From: an uncultured Lachnospiraceae bacterium
Lineage (GTDB): Bacteria; Bacillota; Clostridia; Lachnospirales; Lachnospiraceae
Length of the DNA stretch: 64,000 nt
NCBI GenBank assembly: GCA_934343915.1
Contig: CAKRIL010000002.1
Location: forward strand, 54,265-118,264
Direction: 5' to 3'
Every line of letters starts with the position of its first letter. Positions within the stretch are counted from its first letter, which is position 1. This document shows positions 16,562 to 25,407 of the stretch, in pieces. The notes beneath the pieces were generated by a model, which was not told the origin of the DNA, did not search any database, and worked only from the letters and a program-made list of their open reading frames with translations. A program made the translations under genes and the position numbers.

Positions 16562-17359
16562 TTATTTGATTTTGGTGCACTTATCAAAGCATGCATCGAC
16601 AGCCTTGATAATCGAGTTGCGGAAGCCGTACTCCTCAAGTGCCGCAACACCGGCAATGGTTGTTCCTCCAGGTGAGCATACCTTATCCTTGAGAACGCCA
16701 GGATGCTCCTTGGTCTTAAGAACCATCTCTCCTGCTCCGACAACCGTCTGCGCCACAAAGTCATATGCAGCCTGTCTTGGCATTCCGTGCTTTACACATG
16801 CATCCGCCATGGCTTCTATGAACATATATACATATGCAGGTGAGCTTCCGCTTGCACATGTCACGGCATTCATAAGCTTTTCATCGACGATTCTGTATGT
16901 GCCGAAGGAATTGAAGAATCTGTCCAATACTTCCTTCTCTTCAAATGAGAATTCCATCGAATCGTAGGCAACGCCCGTCATCGCCTCACCTATAAGTGCA
17001 GGTGTATTAGGCATGGCGCGAACGACTCTGACCGGCTTTGCGAACTTATCCTTAATAGCCTCTATTGAATGACTCGGAGACAATGAAATAATAACATGCT
17101 CCTGCGTCACAACGTTCTCAAGATTCTTTATGACGGTATCATATACCTGTGGCTTAACCGCAAGAATTATGTACTTGGCACTGTTGGCACACTCGGCATT
17201 GCCCGATGCTGTACGAACACCGGTCTCCGAGCTCACGGCAACACGCTTCTTGTCTGTTGCACAGGAAAATATGATATCTGTCGGATTATATGACTTAAGA
17301 AGTCCCTTAAGCATGGCATAACCCATATTGCCCATTCCAATAAATCCAAATGTACTCAT
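16562..17359 (-). CDS. proC: Pyrroline-5-carboxylate reductase
   Basis: 265 residues. It performs the last step of proline synthesis, reducing pyrroline-5-carboxylate with NAD(P)H. It has the N-terminal Rossmann motif GFIGMGNMGYAML (5-17), the central AVKPQ, the segment VRAMPNTPALIGEAMTG and the C-terminal signature beginning SGSSPAYVYMFIEAMAD, then SPGGTTIAGVAALE. AGGGGAA precedes the ATG. It follows aspT by 30 bases and is probably cotranscribed with it. Confidence 0.97.
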   Translation of the reverse strand: MSTFGFIGMGNMGYAMLKGLLKSYNPTDIIFSCATDKKRVAVSSETGVRTASGNAECANSAKYIILAVKPQVYDTVIKNLENVVTQEHVIISLSPSHSIEAIKDKFAKPVRVVRAMPNTPALIGEAMTGVAYDSMEFSFEEKEVLDRFFNSFGTYRIVDEKLMNAVTCASGSSPAYVYMFIEAMADACVKHGMPRQAAYDFVAQTVVGAGEMVLKTKEHPGVLKDKVCSPGGTTIAGVAALEEYGFRNSIIKAVDACFDKCTKIK

Positions 17360-17389
17360 GAGTGTTCCCCTACCTCCGTCATATGTGAA

Positions 17390-18673
17390 TTAATCTTCAA
17401 GAAGCTTATCAACACTCACAAGCTTTACACAGAGTGCAAATAAAAGTGCTGCCTTCTTCATCTCATCGACAGTCGGGAATGAAGGAGCAATTCTTATGTT
17501 GGAATCCTCAGGATCCTTACCATAAGGGAAGGTTGCACCCGCACCTGTAAGAACCATTCCTGCTTCCTTACACTTGGCTACTATTGCCTTGGCACAGCCA
17601 GGAATAGCATCGAAGGATATAAAATATCCGCCGAGAGGCTTAGACCATGTTCCAATTCCAAGTCCTGAGAGCTCACTGTCAAGTATGCTCTCAACAGCCT
17701 CGAACTTAGGTCTTAAAATCTCAGCCTGCTTCATCATGTGTTTCATAACACCCTGTCTGTTCTTATAGAATCTCACATGTCTTAACTGGTTAAGCTTATC
17801 ATAACCGATGGTCTGAATTGTGAGTGACTTCTTAATTTCAGCTATGTTAGCCTTAGAAGCCGCAAGTGCAGCGATTCCTGCTCCGGCAAAGCTTATCTTG
17901 GAGGTTGATGCGAACACATATACCATGTCAGGGTTTCCAGCCTTCTCACACTCTGAGAGAATGTCAAGTATCTGCGGCTGGTTATCCTCATAGAGATAAT
18001 GGATTGCATACGCATTATCCCACATTATTCTGAAATCCTTTGCGGCAGGCTTAAGTGCAGCCATTCTTCTCACCACTTCGTCAGAGTATACGACTCCGCC
18101 CGGATTGGAGAACTTAGGAACGCACCATATACCCTTGATGCTGTCATCGTCCTTTACAAGCTTCTCAACCATATCCATGTCAGGGCCATCGGCATTCATA
18201 GGAATGTTAATCATCTCGATGCCGAAATGCTCTGTTATTGCAAAATGTCTGTCATATCCCGGTACAGGACATAAGAACTTAACCTTGTCAAGCTTGCACC
18301 AAGGTGTGCATCCGCCCGTACCTTCAAGCATGAATCTAGAAATTGTATCGTACATAATGTTAAGACTCGCATTACCGTAGACAATAACATTGGAAGCATC
18401 CACTTCCATAACGTCCGCCATAAAATGTCTCGCCTCAGGGATTCCGTCAAGACCACCGTAGTTACGACAATCAACTCCGTCATCTGACTTATAATCGGAT
18501 GTGCTGTTGACTGTATCTAAAATTCCCATAGCAAGGTCTAACTGTGCCGGTGCCGGCTTTCCTCTGGACATATCAAGCTTAAGCCCTAAACTCTGTGTCT
18601 TGGCATATTCCTCTTCAAGAGCTGTCTTGATTGTCTTTAGTTCGTCCTTGCTTAACATCTTGTACATTTCCAT
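17390..18673 (-). CDS. aspT: Aspartate aminotransferase, AspT (subgroup Ic) type
   Basis: 427 residues. PLP enzyme exchanging amino groups between aspartate/glutamate and 2-oxo acids. The N-terminal LKLDMSRGKPAPAQLDLAMG is characteristic of the subgroup first described in actinobacteria (Pfam Aminotran_MocR/Asp_aminotransf), distinct from ordinary class I AspAT. The PLP lysine lies in ASTSKISFAGAG (about 250-261). GGAGG lies ten bases before the ATG; an ATG two codons later is an alternative. A promoter with a 17-base spacer is upstream. Confidence 0.88.
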   Translation of the reverse strand: MEMYKMLSKDELKTIKTALEEEYAKTQSLGLKLDMSRGKPAPAQLDLAMGILDTVNSTSDYKSDDGVDCRNYGGLDGIPEARHFMADVMEVDASNVIVYGNASLNIMYDTISRFMLEGTGGCTPWCKLDKVKFLCPVPGYDRHFAITEHFGIEMINIPMNADGPDMDMVEKLVKDDDSIKGIWCVPKFSNPGGVVYSDEVVRRMAALKPAAKDFRIMWDNAYAIHYLYEDNQPQILDILSECEKAGNPDMVYVFASTSKISFAGAGIAALAASKANIAEIKKSLTIQTIGYDKLNQLRHVRFYKNRQGVMKHMMKQAEILRPKFEAVESILDSELSGLGIGTWSKPLGGYFISFDAIPGCAKAIVAKCKEAGMVLTGAGATFPYGKDPEDSNIRIAPSFPTVDEMKKAALLFALCVKLVSVDKLLED

Positions 18674-18712
18674 ACTGCTCTAACCTCCGTGTATTATGAA
18701 CTTTTAAAAAGT

Positions 18713-18741
18713 ATATTATCATTGATATCCGCAAGATGCAA
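18713..18741 (-). promoter_or_regulatory. Sigma-A promoter of aspT
   Basis: Minus strand TTGCAT (18736-18741), 17 bases, TAATAT (18713-18718). Confidence 0.6.
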
Positions 18742-18778
18742 CATTTTTTTAATAAAGTGATATGCTAAAGCGCAAAAA

Positions 18779-20230
18779 TCACCTGCTGCCTAAAAGTCCA
18801 TCATAGAGCTTCTGATATTTCTTTGCTGAGCTTGTCCATGAGAAATCCTTCAGCATGGCTCTGTCAACAATCTTGTTCCACTCTCTCTTTTTATTGTAGA
18901 ATACATGCTTAGCATAGTTGATTGTATTCATCATCTCATGTGCATTGTAATTGGCAAATGAGAAGCCTGTTCCCGTGCTCTCATACTCATTGTATGCTTC
19001 AACAGTATCCTTAAGTCCGCCGGTCTCTCTTACGATAGGCACGGTTCCATAGCGAAGTGACATGAGCTGGCTTAAGCCGCACGGCTCAAAGAGCGAAGGC
19101 ATGAGGAAAGCATCACATGAAGCATAAATCTTATGTGACATATCCTCGGAATAGTATATATTCGCCGATACTCTGTCCGGATACTTCCATGCAAAGTGTC
19201 TGAACATGTTCTCATACTGCGATTCGCCTGTTCCGAGAACCACAAGCTGTACATCCTCGGCACATATCTGATCCATCATATAGGCAATGAGGTCAAAGCC
19301 CTTCTGATCCGTAAGTCTTGACACAATACCTATCATGAATTTCTTTTCATCCACATTAAGACCGAGCTCCTGCTGAAGTGCCTTCTTGTTCTTGGACTTC
19401 TCCTTGCGGAAGGTCTTCTGAGTATAGTTGGCGACAATACGCTTATCCGTTGCAGGATTGAATTCATCATAATCAATACCGTTGACAATACCTGTCAGGC
19501 AGTTGGAACGTGCTCTCATAAGTCCGTCAAGCTGCTCACCGTAAAAAGGAGTCTTAATCTCCTCTGCATAGCTGTCACTTACGGTTGTAACGGCATCAGC
19601 ATACACGATTCCGCCCTTAAGATAATTGGCATCGCCATATGCCTCAAGCTTGTCCGAGGTAAAGAAATAAGGAGGAAGTCCTGTAATATCCTTAACCTTC
19701 TGAAGATCCCACACGCCCTGGAACTTCAGATTATGTATCGTCATTACCGACTTCATATCGCGGAAAAATTCTCCGTCATGAAAACGTTCCTTCATATATA
19801 CAGGGATAAGACCTGTCTGCCAGTCATGGCAATGAACTATATCAGGCTTGAAGTTAAGAAGCGGCATGGCAGAAAGTGCTGCCTTGCTGAAAAATGCGAA
19901 CTTCTCAATATCCTCATGTATGTATCCGTACGGCTTAGGTCCCGCAAAGTAGAACTCATTGTCGATAAAGTAATAATGCACACCGGCATATTCCAGCTCC
20001 AACACGCCCACATACTGGCTTCTCCATGCCAAATCCATATAAAAATGAGTTACATACTTCATCTGGCTGCGCCAATGCTCCGGAATACACAGATACTTCG
20101 GCAGCATAACACGGACATCATACTGTTCCTTATCAAAATACTTCGGAAGTGAACCTGCTACATCTGCAAGACCGCCTGTTTTGATGAACGGGACTGCCTC
20201 AGATGCTACAAAAAGTACATTTTTTTTCAT
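18779..20230 (-). CDS. glgA: Glycogen synthase (ADP-glucose type, GT5)
   Basis: 483 residues, standard length. It transfers glucose from ADP-glucose to the glycogen chain. KTGGLADV (17-24) binds the nucleotide sugar, and the C-terminal GT-B half contains IGIVSRLTDQKGFDLI and the FEPCGLSQL motif. It is a single gene here, with no glgB, glgC or glgD beside it. GAGG is upstream of the ATG, and a TATAAT element on the minus strand at 20293-20298 may be its promoter (weak -35). Storage glycogen is common in sporulating clostridia. Confidence 0.96.
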   Translation of the reverse strand: MKKNVLFVASEAVPFIKTGGLADVAGSLPKYFDKEQYDVRVMLPKYLCIPEHWRSQMKYVTHFYMDLAWRSQYVGVLELEYAGVHYYFIDNEFYFAGPKPYGYIHEDIEKFAFFSKAALSAMPLLNFKPDIVHCHDWQTGLIPVYMKERFHDGEFFRDMKSVMTIHNLKFQGVWDLQKVKDITGLPPYFFTSDKLEAYGDANYLKGGIVYADAVTTVSDSYAEEIKTPFYGEQLDGLMRARSNCLTGIVNGIDYDEFNPATDKRIVANYTQKTFRKEKSKNKKALQQELGLNVDEKKFMIGIVSRLTDQKGFDLIAYMMDQICAEDVQLVVLGTGESQYENMFRHFAWKYPDRVSANIYYSEDMSHKIYASCDAFLMPSLFEPCGLSQLMSLRYGTVPIVRETGGLKDTVEAYNEYESTGTGFSFANYNAHEMMNTINYAKHVFYNKKREWNKIVDRAMLKDFSWTSSAKKYQKLYDGLLGSR

Positions 20231-20329
20231 AGACTATACCTCGCCATTTTCCGCGTGCCTACACACACATTTGTTTTGAAGTGCTTTTTCTGATTATACC
20301 ATAACCTGTCTGAATATTAAAGAGCGTTT

Positions 20330-21130
20330 TTATCTCGCCTTGTACTGAAGACGCAGCTTATCCGCAATAAGAGCTATAAATTCCGAGTTCGTAGGCTTGC
20401 CCTTGCCGTTATTCACGGTATAACCAAACAGCTCCTCAAGTGTCTCCATTCTTCCCCTGCTCCACGCAACCTCTATCGCGTGTCTTATGGCACGTTCTAC
20501 TCTGCTCGCCGTTGTCTGATACTTCTTGGCAATCTCAGGATAGAGCACCTTGGTTATACTGTTAAGAATATCTGCGTCCTCAATCGCCATCATAATAGAA
20601 TCCCTGAGATACTGATACCCTTTGATATGAGCAGGTACGCCTATTTCATGAATGACATTGGTGACATCCGTCTCCATGCTCACCTTCTGATTCTCCTCGT
20701 TGAGCTCTGCCGCCTGTCGGTTCATATTCCCCGCTGCCGGGTGCCTTCCCATATTGCTCTTAACATATCGTATTCGGTTAAGCAGTGTATTATTGTCAAA
20801 AGGCTTCATTATGTAATAGTTGGCTCCAAGGTTAAAGGCATCCTCAGTTATTCCCTCCTGTCCGATGGCTGTAATCACAATAAAAGCCGGCTTTTTCTTA
20901 ATTCTTGAATCGGAATGTGTCTTTTCCATGACGGTGAGACCATCAAGCTTAGGCATAATTATGTCAAGCAGTACAACATCCGGCTGCATTTCGCGTATAA
21001 TATTCAGACAAGCCTCTCCGTTTTCTGCCTTTCCCACAACCTCCATGTCATTATCGGTTCTTATAATGTCCTCAAGGAGCTGCAGCATTCTCTCGTTATC
21101 ATCCGCAATTGCAATTCTGACTTTTCCCAT
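20330..21130 (-). CDS. spo0A: Sporulation master response regulator Spo0A
   Basis: 266 residues. The receiver domain (1-120) has the acidic pair Asp10-Asp11, phospho-acceptor Asp56 in LLDIIMPKLDG and Lys109. The C-terminal Spo0A domain (about 150-266) contains the recognition helix region TASRVERAIRHAIEVAWSRG, nearly invariant across spore formers. Phosphorylated Spo0A switches on entry into sporulation by binding 0A boxes. It lies downstream of yfcE and spoIVB; in B. subtilis spoIVB is directly adjacent. A good sigma-A promoter is at 21186-21214, followed by a leader hairpin, with a possible 0A box further upstream. Confidence 0.98.
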   Translation of the reverse strand: MGKVRIAIADDNERMLQLLEDIIRTDNDMEVVGKAENGEACLNIIREMQPDVVLLDIIMPKLDGLTVMEKTHSDSRIKKKPAFIVITAIGQEGITEDAFNLGANYYIMKPFDNNTLLNRIRYVKSNMGRHPAAGNMNRQAAELNEENQKVSMETDVTNVIHEIGVPAHIKGYQYLRDSIMMAIEDADILNSITKVLYPEIAKKYQTTASRVERAIRHAIEVAWSRGRMETLEELFGYTVNNGKGKPTNSEFIALIADKLRLQYKAR

Positions 21131-21158
21131 GTTCCCTCACTTATTTAAAAAAAATTAT

Positions 21159-21181
21159 AGGTACACAAAAGCTGTGCACCT
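21159..21181 (-). other. Hairpin in the spo0A leader
   Basis: AGGTGCACAG/TTGTGTACCT forms a stem just after the predicted transcription start. It lacks a clear U tract, so it is more likely an RNA-stability or regulatory stem than a terminator. Confidence 0.4.
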
Positions 21182-21185
21182 ATTA

Positions 21186-21214
21186 ATTATAATAGTCATA
21201 TCGCCATAGTTCAA
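21186..21214 (-). promoter_or_regulatory. Sigma-A promoter of spo0A
   Basis: Minus strand TTGAAC (21209-21214), 17-base spacer, perfect TATAAT (21186-21191). Confidence 0.75.
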
Positions 21215-21252
21215 CATAAATTTTTCGCGCAAATAAAAGATTTACCAATAAT

Positions 21253-21810
21253 TTAGTCGTTTTTTGTCGAAAGATTAAATTTTCTATATTCTTCACCGTC
21301 AAGATTCTTCCATGTGAAAATTCCGTTATCGAAAATCATGTAACTGTTAGTGCTGTCCTCCTTAGGAATCGAGACAGAGCCGGGATTGAGATACCACATT
21401 CCGCTCTCACATATACATGCAGGGACATGGGTATGACCGTGCAGGAGAATGTCTCCCTCCTTGTGCGGAGGCAGATTCTTAAGGTTAAAGTGGTGTCCGT
21501 GTGTGGCAAATATCGTAACACCGTCTATGTACAGAAGGTTGTAATCCGCAAGCACCGGGAAATCAAGCACCATCTGGTCAACCTCTGTATCGCAGTTGCC
21601 GCGCACACATAAAAGTTCGTTCTTTACATCATTCAGCATGGCAATGACATCCTTCGGTGCGTAGTCGCGCGGAAGGTCATTTCTCGGTCCGTGATAGAGA
21701 ATATCCCCTAAAAGGAGCAGACGGTCAGCCTGCTCCCGATTGTAAGCATCAAGCATTTTTTTGCAGTAATATGCCGAACCATGTATGTCCGAAGCAATCA
21801 TCAGTTTCAT
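21253..21810 (-). CDS. yfcE: YfcE-type metallophosphoesterase
   Basis: 185 residues. Calcineurin-like phosphodiesterase of the YfcE/MJ0936 group; its physiological substrate is not known. Metal-binding motifs are SDIHG (7-11), LLGDILYHGPRND, RGNCD, THGHH and HGHTHVP, all complete. GAGGGAT lies before the ATG. Its gene separates spoIVB from spo0A, a position seen in several clostridia. The 3-prime end contains a 0A-box-like sequence relevant to spo0A. Confidence 0.92.
   Translation of the reverse strand: MKLMIASDIHGSAYYCKKMLDAYNREQADRLLLLGDILYHGPRNDLPRDYAPKDVIAMLNDVKNELLCVRGNCDTEVDQMVLDFPVLADYNLLYIDGVTIFATHGHHFNLKNLPPHKEGDILLHGHTHVPACICESGMWYLNPGSVSIPKEDSTNSYMIFDNGIFTWKNLDGEEYRKFNLSTKND
21263..21271 (+). 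promoter_or_regulatory. Possible 0A box upstream of spo0A
   Basis: TTTGTCGAA contains the core TGTCGAA bound by Spo0A. It lies about 50 bases upstream of the spo0A -35, inside the end of yfcE. A 7-base match can arise by chance. Confidence 0.3.
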
Positions 21811-21834
21811 AATTATCCCTCTTTCATAAGTATT

Positions 21835-23139
21835 TTATTGTTGAAGCATATCTTCTATAAATATTCCATAACCCTTGGCAGGGTCATTGACAAGAACATG
21901 TGTCACGGCTCCGATTACCTTGCTGTTCTGAATAATCGGACTTCCGCTCATTCCCTGAATTATTCCGCCCGTGCTTTCAAGCAGTTCCTCATCGGTCACG
22001 GTAAAGGATATTCCTTTATTGATATTTCCGTTGGACATATCAACACCTGTTATATATATTTCGTAATCCCTGATTGTGCCGTCGATAAAGCTTCTTATAT
22101 ATGCCTTGCCCTTGCGGACGGACTGCTTGTACGCCACGGGAAGAGCATAGCTGTCTATATATTTGTAGATATTTTCATCGCATATGCCGTATATGCCTAT
22201 TTCCGTGTTGGATTCTATCAATCCGAGGTAGTAATCGGGACTGTAATTGATTGAGCCGACAACCTCTCCGGGAGTACCTGCCTTTCCTTTGACTATCGAC
22301 CATATCTTGGCACAGTAGAGCCTCCCGCCCTCTGAACTGACAAGCTTTCCTGTGTCTACATCGCTGATGCCATGCCCAAGTGCTCCGAATCTGCCGTCCT
22401 TGTCAATATATGTCAAGGTTCCAAGTCCCTGGCAGTCGTCCCTCACCCATGTACCAATTTTGAGCCTGCCGTTCTCGTCCTTGACAGGTTCAATGCGAAC
22501 CTCCATATATCTTCCGTTTCGGTATATGCCGATTGTGACATGACCATCGGATGTTTCTGAGCCGTCGATTTCCGATATAAGCTCTTCCTTGGTCGCCACC
22601 TTCTGCCCGTTGACGCTCACAATATAATCTCCCGGCCACAGAATATCTGATGCGGGACATCTCACGGTTCCGTCAGCCATGGTAATATCACCGATGTCAA
22701 CCACCATAATTCCCTTGGTCTCTATATATATTCCGACCGGGATGCCGCATGGTATTATCAATACTTCATCGCATACATTGACCTGTACACTCTTTAACGG
22801 AACCATCCCGAACAGACGGAAATTAAGCTCATAGCTTCCGACATCACCTGTGCTTATATTAAGCGTGTCGAGAAGGTTGACATTCACCGCCTTTACGTTG
22901 GTGGCATATGCCCTTGCCACCTCGCTTACATCCGTGTTATCCGTCTGCTCCACCGTACCGACGAACGGAAGGTTGAAGTTAAGCTTCTCCTCGGCATTCC
23001 GGTTGAGATTGATTGTGTCCGGAATCTCATTCTTAACGGCATATATATAAAAAACGGTTCCTCCGAATATTCCCGCAATCAGCAGCCATATAAGGAATTG
23101 CCTGTATGTTCTTTTAAATTCACTGCATACTTTTTCCAT
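21835..23139 (-). CDS. spoIVB: SpoIVB serine peptidase
   Basis: 434 residues. It is made in the forespore, secreted across the inner spore membrane, and cleaves SpoIVFA to release pro-sigma-K processing. There is an N-terminal membrane anchor (about 14-30), a PDZ domain (residues about 150-215, DYIVSVNGQKV) and a peptidase S55 domain with the His in GALGHGISDVDTG and the Ser in GMSGSPI (near 396-402). AAGGAG lies six bases before the ATG. A forespore-type -10 sequence is upstream. Its place between recN and spo0A is the standard Firmicute arrangement apart from yfcE. Confidence 0.95.
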   Translation of the reverse strand: MEKVCSEFKRTYRQFLIWLLIAGIFGGTVFYIYAVKNEIPDTINLNRNAEEKLNFNLPFVGTVEQTDNTDVSEVARAYATNVKAVNVNLLDTLNISTGDVGSYELNFRLFGMVPLKSVQVNVCDEVLIIPCGIPVGIYIETKGIMVVDIGDITMADGTVRCPASDILWPGDYIVSVNGQKVATKEELISEIDGSETSDGHVTIGIYRNGRYMEVRIEPVKDENGRLKIGTWVRDDCQGLGTLTYIDKDGRFGALGHGISDVDTGKLVSSEGGRLYCAKIWSIVKGKAGTPGEVVGSINYSPDYYLGLIESNTEIGIYGICDENIYKYIDSYALPVAYKQSVRKGKAYIRSFIDGTIRDYEIYITGVDMSNGNINKGISFTVTDEELLESTGGIIQGMSGSPIIQNSKVIGAVTHVLVNDPAKGYGIFIEDMLQQ

Positions 23140-23182
23140 GAAAACTCCTTTCGTAAATATTACTCTATCATTCTCATGGTCT

Positions 23183-23212
23183 TAGTATGCTACGGTCACT
23201 CCATTTAAAACA
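23183..23212 (-). promoter_or_regulatory. Forespore (sigma-G-type) promoter of spoIVB
   Basis: Minus strand -10 CATACTA (23183-23189) matches CATAMTA perfectly; the -35 region TGTTTTA 16 bases away is a partial match to TGAATA. Confidence 0.4.
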
Positions 23213-23224
23213 TGAAGATTATCC

Positions 23225-24883
23225 CTAGTATCTTTTAAGCTCTCTGGCATTCGACACAGCCGTCTGTGTAATCGAGTCGCCGCCGAGCATTCTCGCAAGC
23301 TCCATAACGGAACCTTCATAATCAAGCTCGTTGATCGAGGTGACGGTCTTGTTGTCACGGATGTTCTTTACTATTCCGAAGTGCTTCTTAGCCATCGCGG
23401 CAATCTGCGGAAGATGTGTTATGCATATAACCTGTCGGCTTGAAGAAATCTTATCAAGCTTATTTGCCACCATCTGTGCAGTTCTTCCGCTTATTCCGGT
23501 GTCAATTTCATCAAAAATAAGTGTATCAATCTCATCCTGATCGGCAAGTACGGTCTTTATGGCAAGCATTATTCTTGACAGCTCACCGCCTGAAGCAACC
23601 TTGGCAAGAGGCTTCGGCTCCTCGCCCGGATTAACGGATATAAGATATTCGACATAATCCATTCCGTTAGCTGCCGGCTTGTCCGTGCTCTTAAATGCAA
23701 TTTTAAAATCAACACTTAAAAAGTTAAGCTCCAAAAGAGCCTGTCTTATCTGTGTCTCAAGCCCCGCTGCCGCAGCTTTTCTTATTTTGCTTAGCTTTCC
23801 GGCACTCTTAATAAGCTTGTCATGAAGCTTGTCAAGCTCATCATTAACTCTGTTCTTATTCTGCTCATATTCACTCAAAAAATCATATTTTTCTTTTTTT
23901 GCCGCATATGCTTCCTGAATGCTCTTAAGACTTCCGCCGTGCTTTGCCTTGAGGTTATTGATGATGTCAAGACGCTCCTCAAGCTCCTCAAAGCGTTCCT
24001 CATCGAACTTAAGCTCATCCATATAGGCAGATATATCTCTTCCGAAGTCGGAAATCAGGCTGTCTATATCAGAAAGCTGGCCGGCAAGCGGAACAAGTGC
24101 CTCATCATACTGTGCGACCGCCGCAAGACTCTTATACGCCCTGCCTATAAGCGATGATGCGGCATCATGCTCAGCATCCTCAATGCACTCATTCACCTCT
24201 CCGAGGGCATCAGCAATCTTCCTTGCATTCTTGCACTTTCTGTATTCCGCTTCGAGCTGTTCATCCTCGTCAGGCTTCAATGCAGCAGCCTCTATCTCGT
24301 TAATCTCATACTCAAGGAAATCCATATTGCGCTTGCGCTCTTCCTCGTCCATATCGAACTCGGTAAGTCTGCGTTCAAGCTTTTTGTACTCAGTATAAAG
24401 AGAACTAAACTCTTCCATCACCGGCTCAAGCTCACGCCTTGCGAATCGGTCAAGTATCATGAGGTGATTCGCCGGGTAAAGAAGAGACTGATGTTCGTGC
24501 TGACCGTGAATATCAATAAGAAGCGAGGTAATGTCGCGAACCGTGGCAAGCGTTACATTCTCCCCGTTAATCTTCATTATATTCCTGTTTTCGGTAAACT
24601 TTCTGGAAATAAGAACCTGATTGTCTGTGACAAAGATATCCTTGGAGGCAAGCAAAGCAGCTGTGGAATCATCCACCTGAAAAAGCAGCTCGACGCTGGC
24701 ATAATCGCCATGCTTTCCGAGCATGTCACGCGAAGCCTTCGCACCAAGGGCAAGATTGATTGAGCCCAACAGAATCGACTTACCTGCACCCGTCTCTCCT
24801 GTCAGAATATTAAGTCCCTCATCAAAATAGATGTCTGCCTCATCGATAAGGGCAAGATTTTTAACATGCAGATTAATTAACAT
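23225..24883 (-). CDS. recN: DNA repair protein RecN
   Basis: 552 residues, SMC-like ATPase of double-strand-break repair. The Walker A motif GETGAGKS (29-36) is followed by a long central coiled coil (about 150-370). The C-terminal half holds the signature VASGGELSRIMLAIK and Walker B LIFDEIDTGISG, then CITHLPQIAA. GAAGGAGG precedes the ATG. It forms the conserved run argR-recN-spoIVB. Confidence 0.97.
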   Translation of the reverse strand: MLINLHVKNLALIDEADIYFDEGLNILTGETGAGKSILLGSINLALGAKASRDMLGKHGDYASVELLFQVDDSTAALLASKDIFVTDNQVLISRKFTENRNIMKINGENVTLATVRDITSLLIDIHGQHEHQSLLYPANHLMILDRFARRELEPVMEEFSSLYTEYKKLERRLTEFDMDEEERKRNMDFLEYEINEIEAAALKPDEDEQLEAEYRKCKNARKIADALGEVNECIEDAEHDAASSLIGRAYKSLAAVAQYDEALVPLAGQLSDIDSLISDFGRDISAYMDELKFDEERFEELEERLDIINNLKAKHGGSLKSIQEAYAAKKEKYDFLSEYEQNKNRVNDELDKLHDKLIKSAGKLSKIRKAAAAGLETQIRQALLELNFLSVDFKIAFKSTDKPAANGMDYVEYLISVNPGEEPKPLAKVASGGELSRIMLAIKTVLADQDEIDTLIFDEIDTGISGRTAQMVANKLDKISSSRQVICITHLPQIAAMAKKHFGIVKNIRDNKTVTSINELDYEGSVMELARMLGGDSITQTAVSNARELKRY

Positions 24884-24935
24884 ATATTTCCTCCTTCTGA
24901 CAGAACTTCTCCTGAAAAAAGGGTATCCCCCGAAT

Positions 24936-25388
24936 TTATGCTTTTACAAGCTTGCGAATCTTATCCATAAGATTCTTGGTATCGTCAACCGTTCTCACGG
25001 CACACATTATCGTGTCATCACCGGCAATACAGCCCACAATCTCATGCCACTGCATGGAATCAATTGCAGCCGCAACAGCCATTGCCATTCCTGAGACAGT
25101 CTTAACCACCAAAATATTCTGAGCCATGTCGACAGAGATATATGCTTCCTTAAGAATGCGGATGAACTTATCACTCATGGAATTATCCTTGCCGTCAAGT
25201 ATTACATATTTCTGCTTGCCGGTTCCATCAGCCACCTTGGTAAGCTTAAGCTCTCTTATATCTCTTGATACAGTCGCCTGTGTTACATTGTAGCCCTCCT
25301 CGTTGAGTCTGTCCGCAAGCTCCTCCTGTGTCTCGATGCTGTGCTTCCTGATAAGCTCTATTATCTTGGCATGACGCTCTACCTTCAT
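24936..25388 (-). CDS. argR: Arginine repressor
   Basis: 150 residues. An N-terminal winged helix-turn-helix (1-70, with VTQATVSRDIRELKLTK) binds ARG boxes and a C-terminal domain (80-150, with GCIAGDDTIMCAVR) binds arginine and forms hexamers. The second in-frame ATG (25388) is preferred because the GAGAGG ribosome site is only two bases from the first ATG and eight from the second. No arginine biosynthesis gene is nearby; the recN-argR-tlyA-dxs order is conserved in Firmicutes. Confidence 0.95.
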   Translation of the reverse strand: MKVERHAKIIELIRKHSIETQEELADRLNEEGYNVTQATVSRDIRELKLTKVADGTGKQKYVILDGKDNSMSDKFIRILKEAYISVDMAQNILVVKTVSGMAMAVAAAIDSMQWHEIVGCIAGDDTIMCAVRTVDDTKNLMDKIRKLVKA

Positions 25389-25407
25389 TCTCATATCCTC
25401 TCTTTCG

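Noticed and set aside
24167..24763. A 198-codon plus-strand frame opposite recN
   Set aside because: Antisense shadow caused by codon bias in recN; the translation has no coherent domain.
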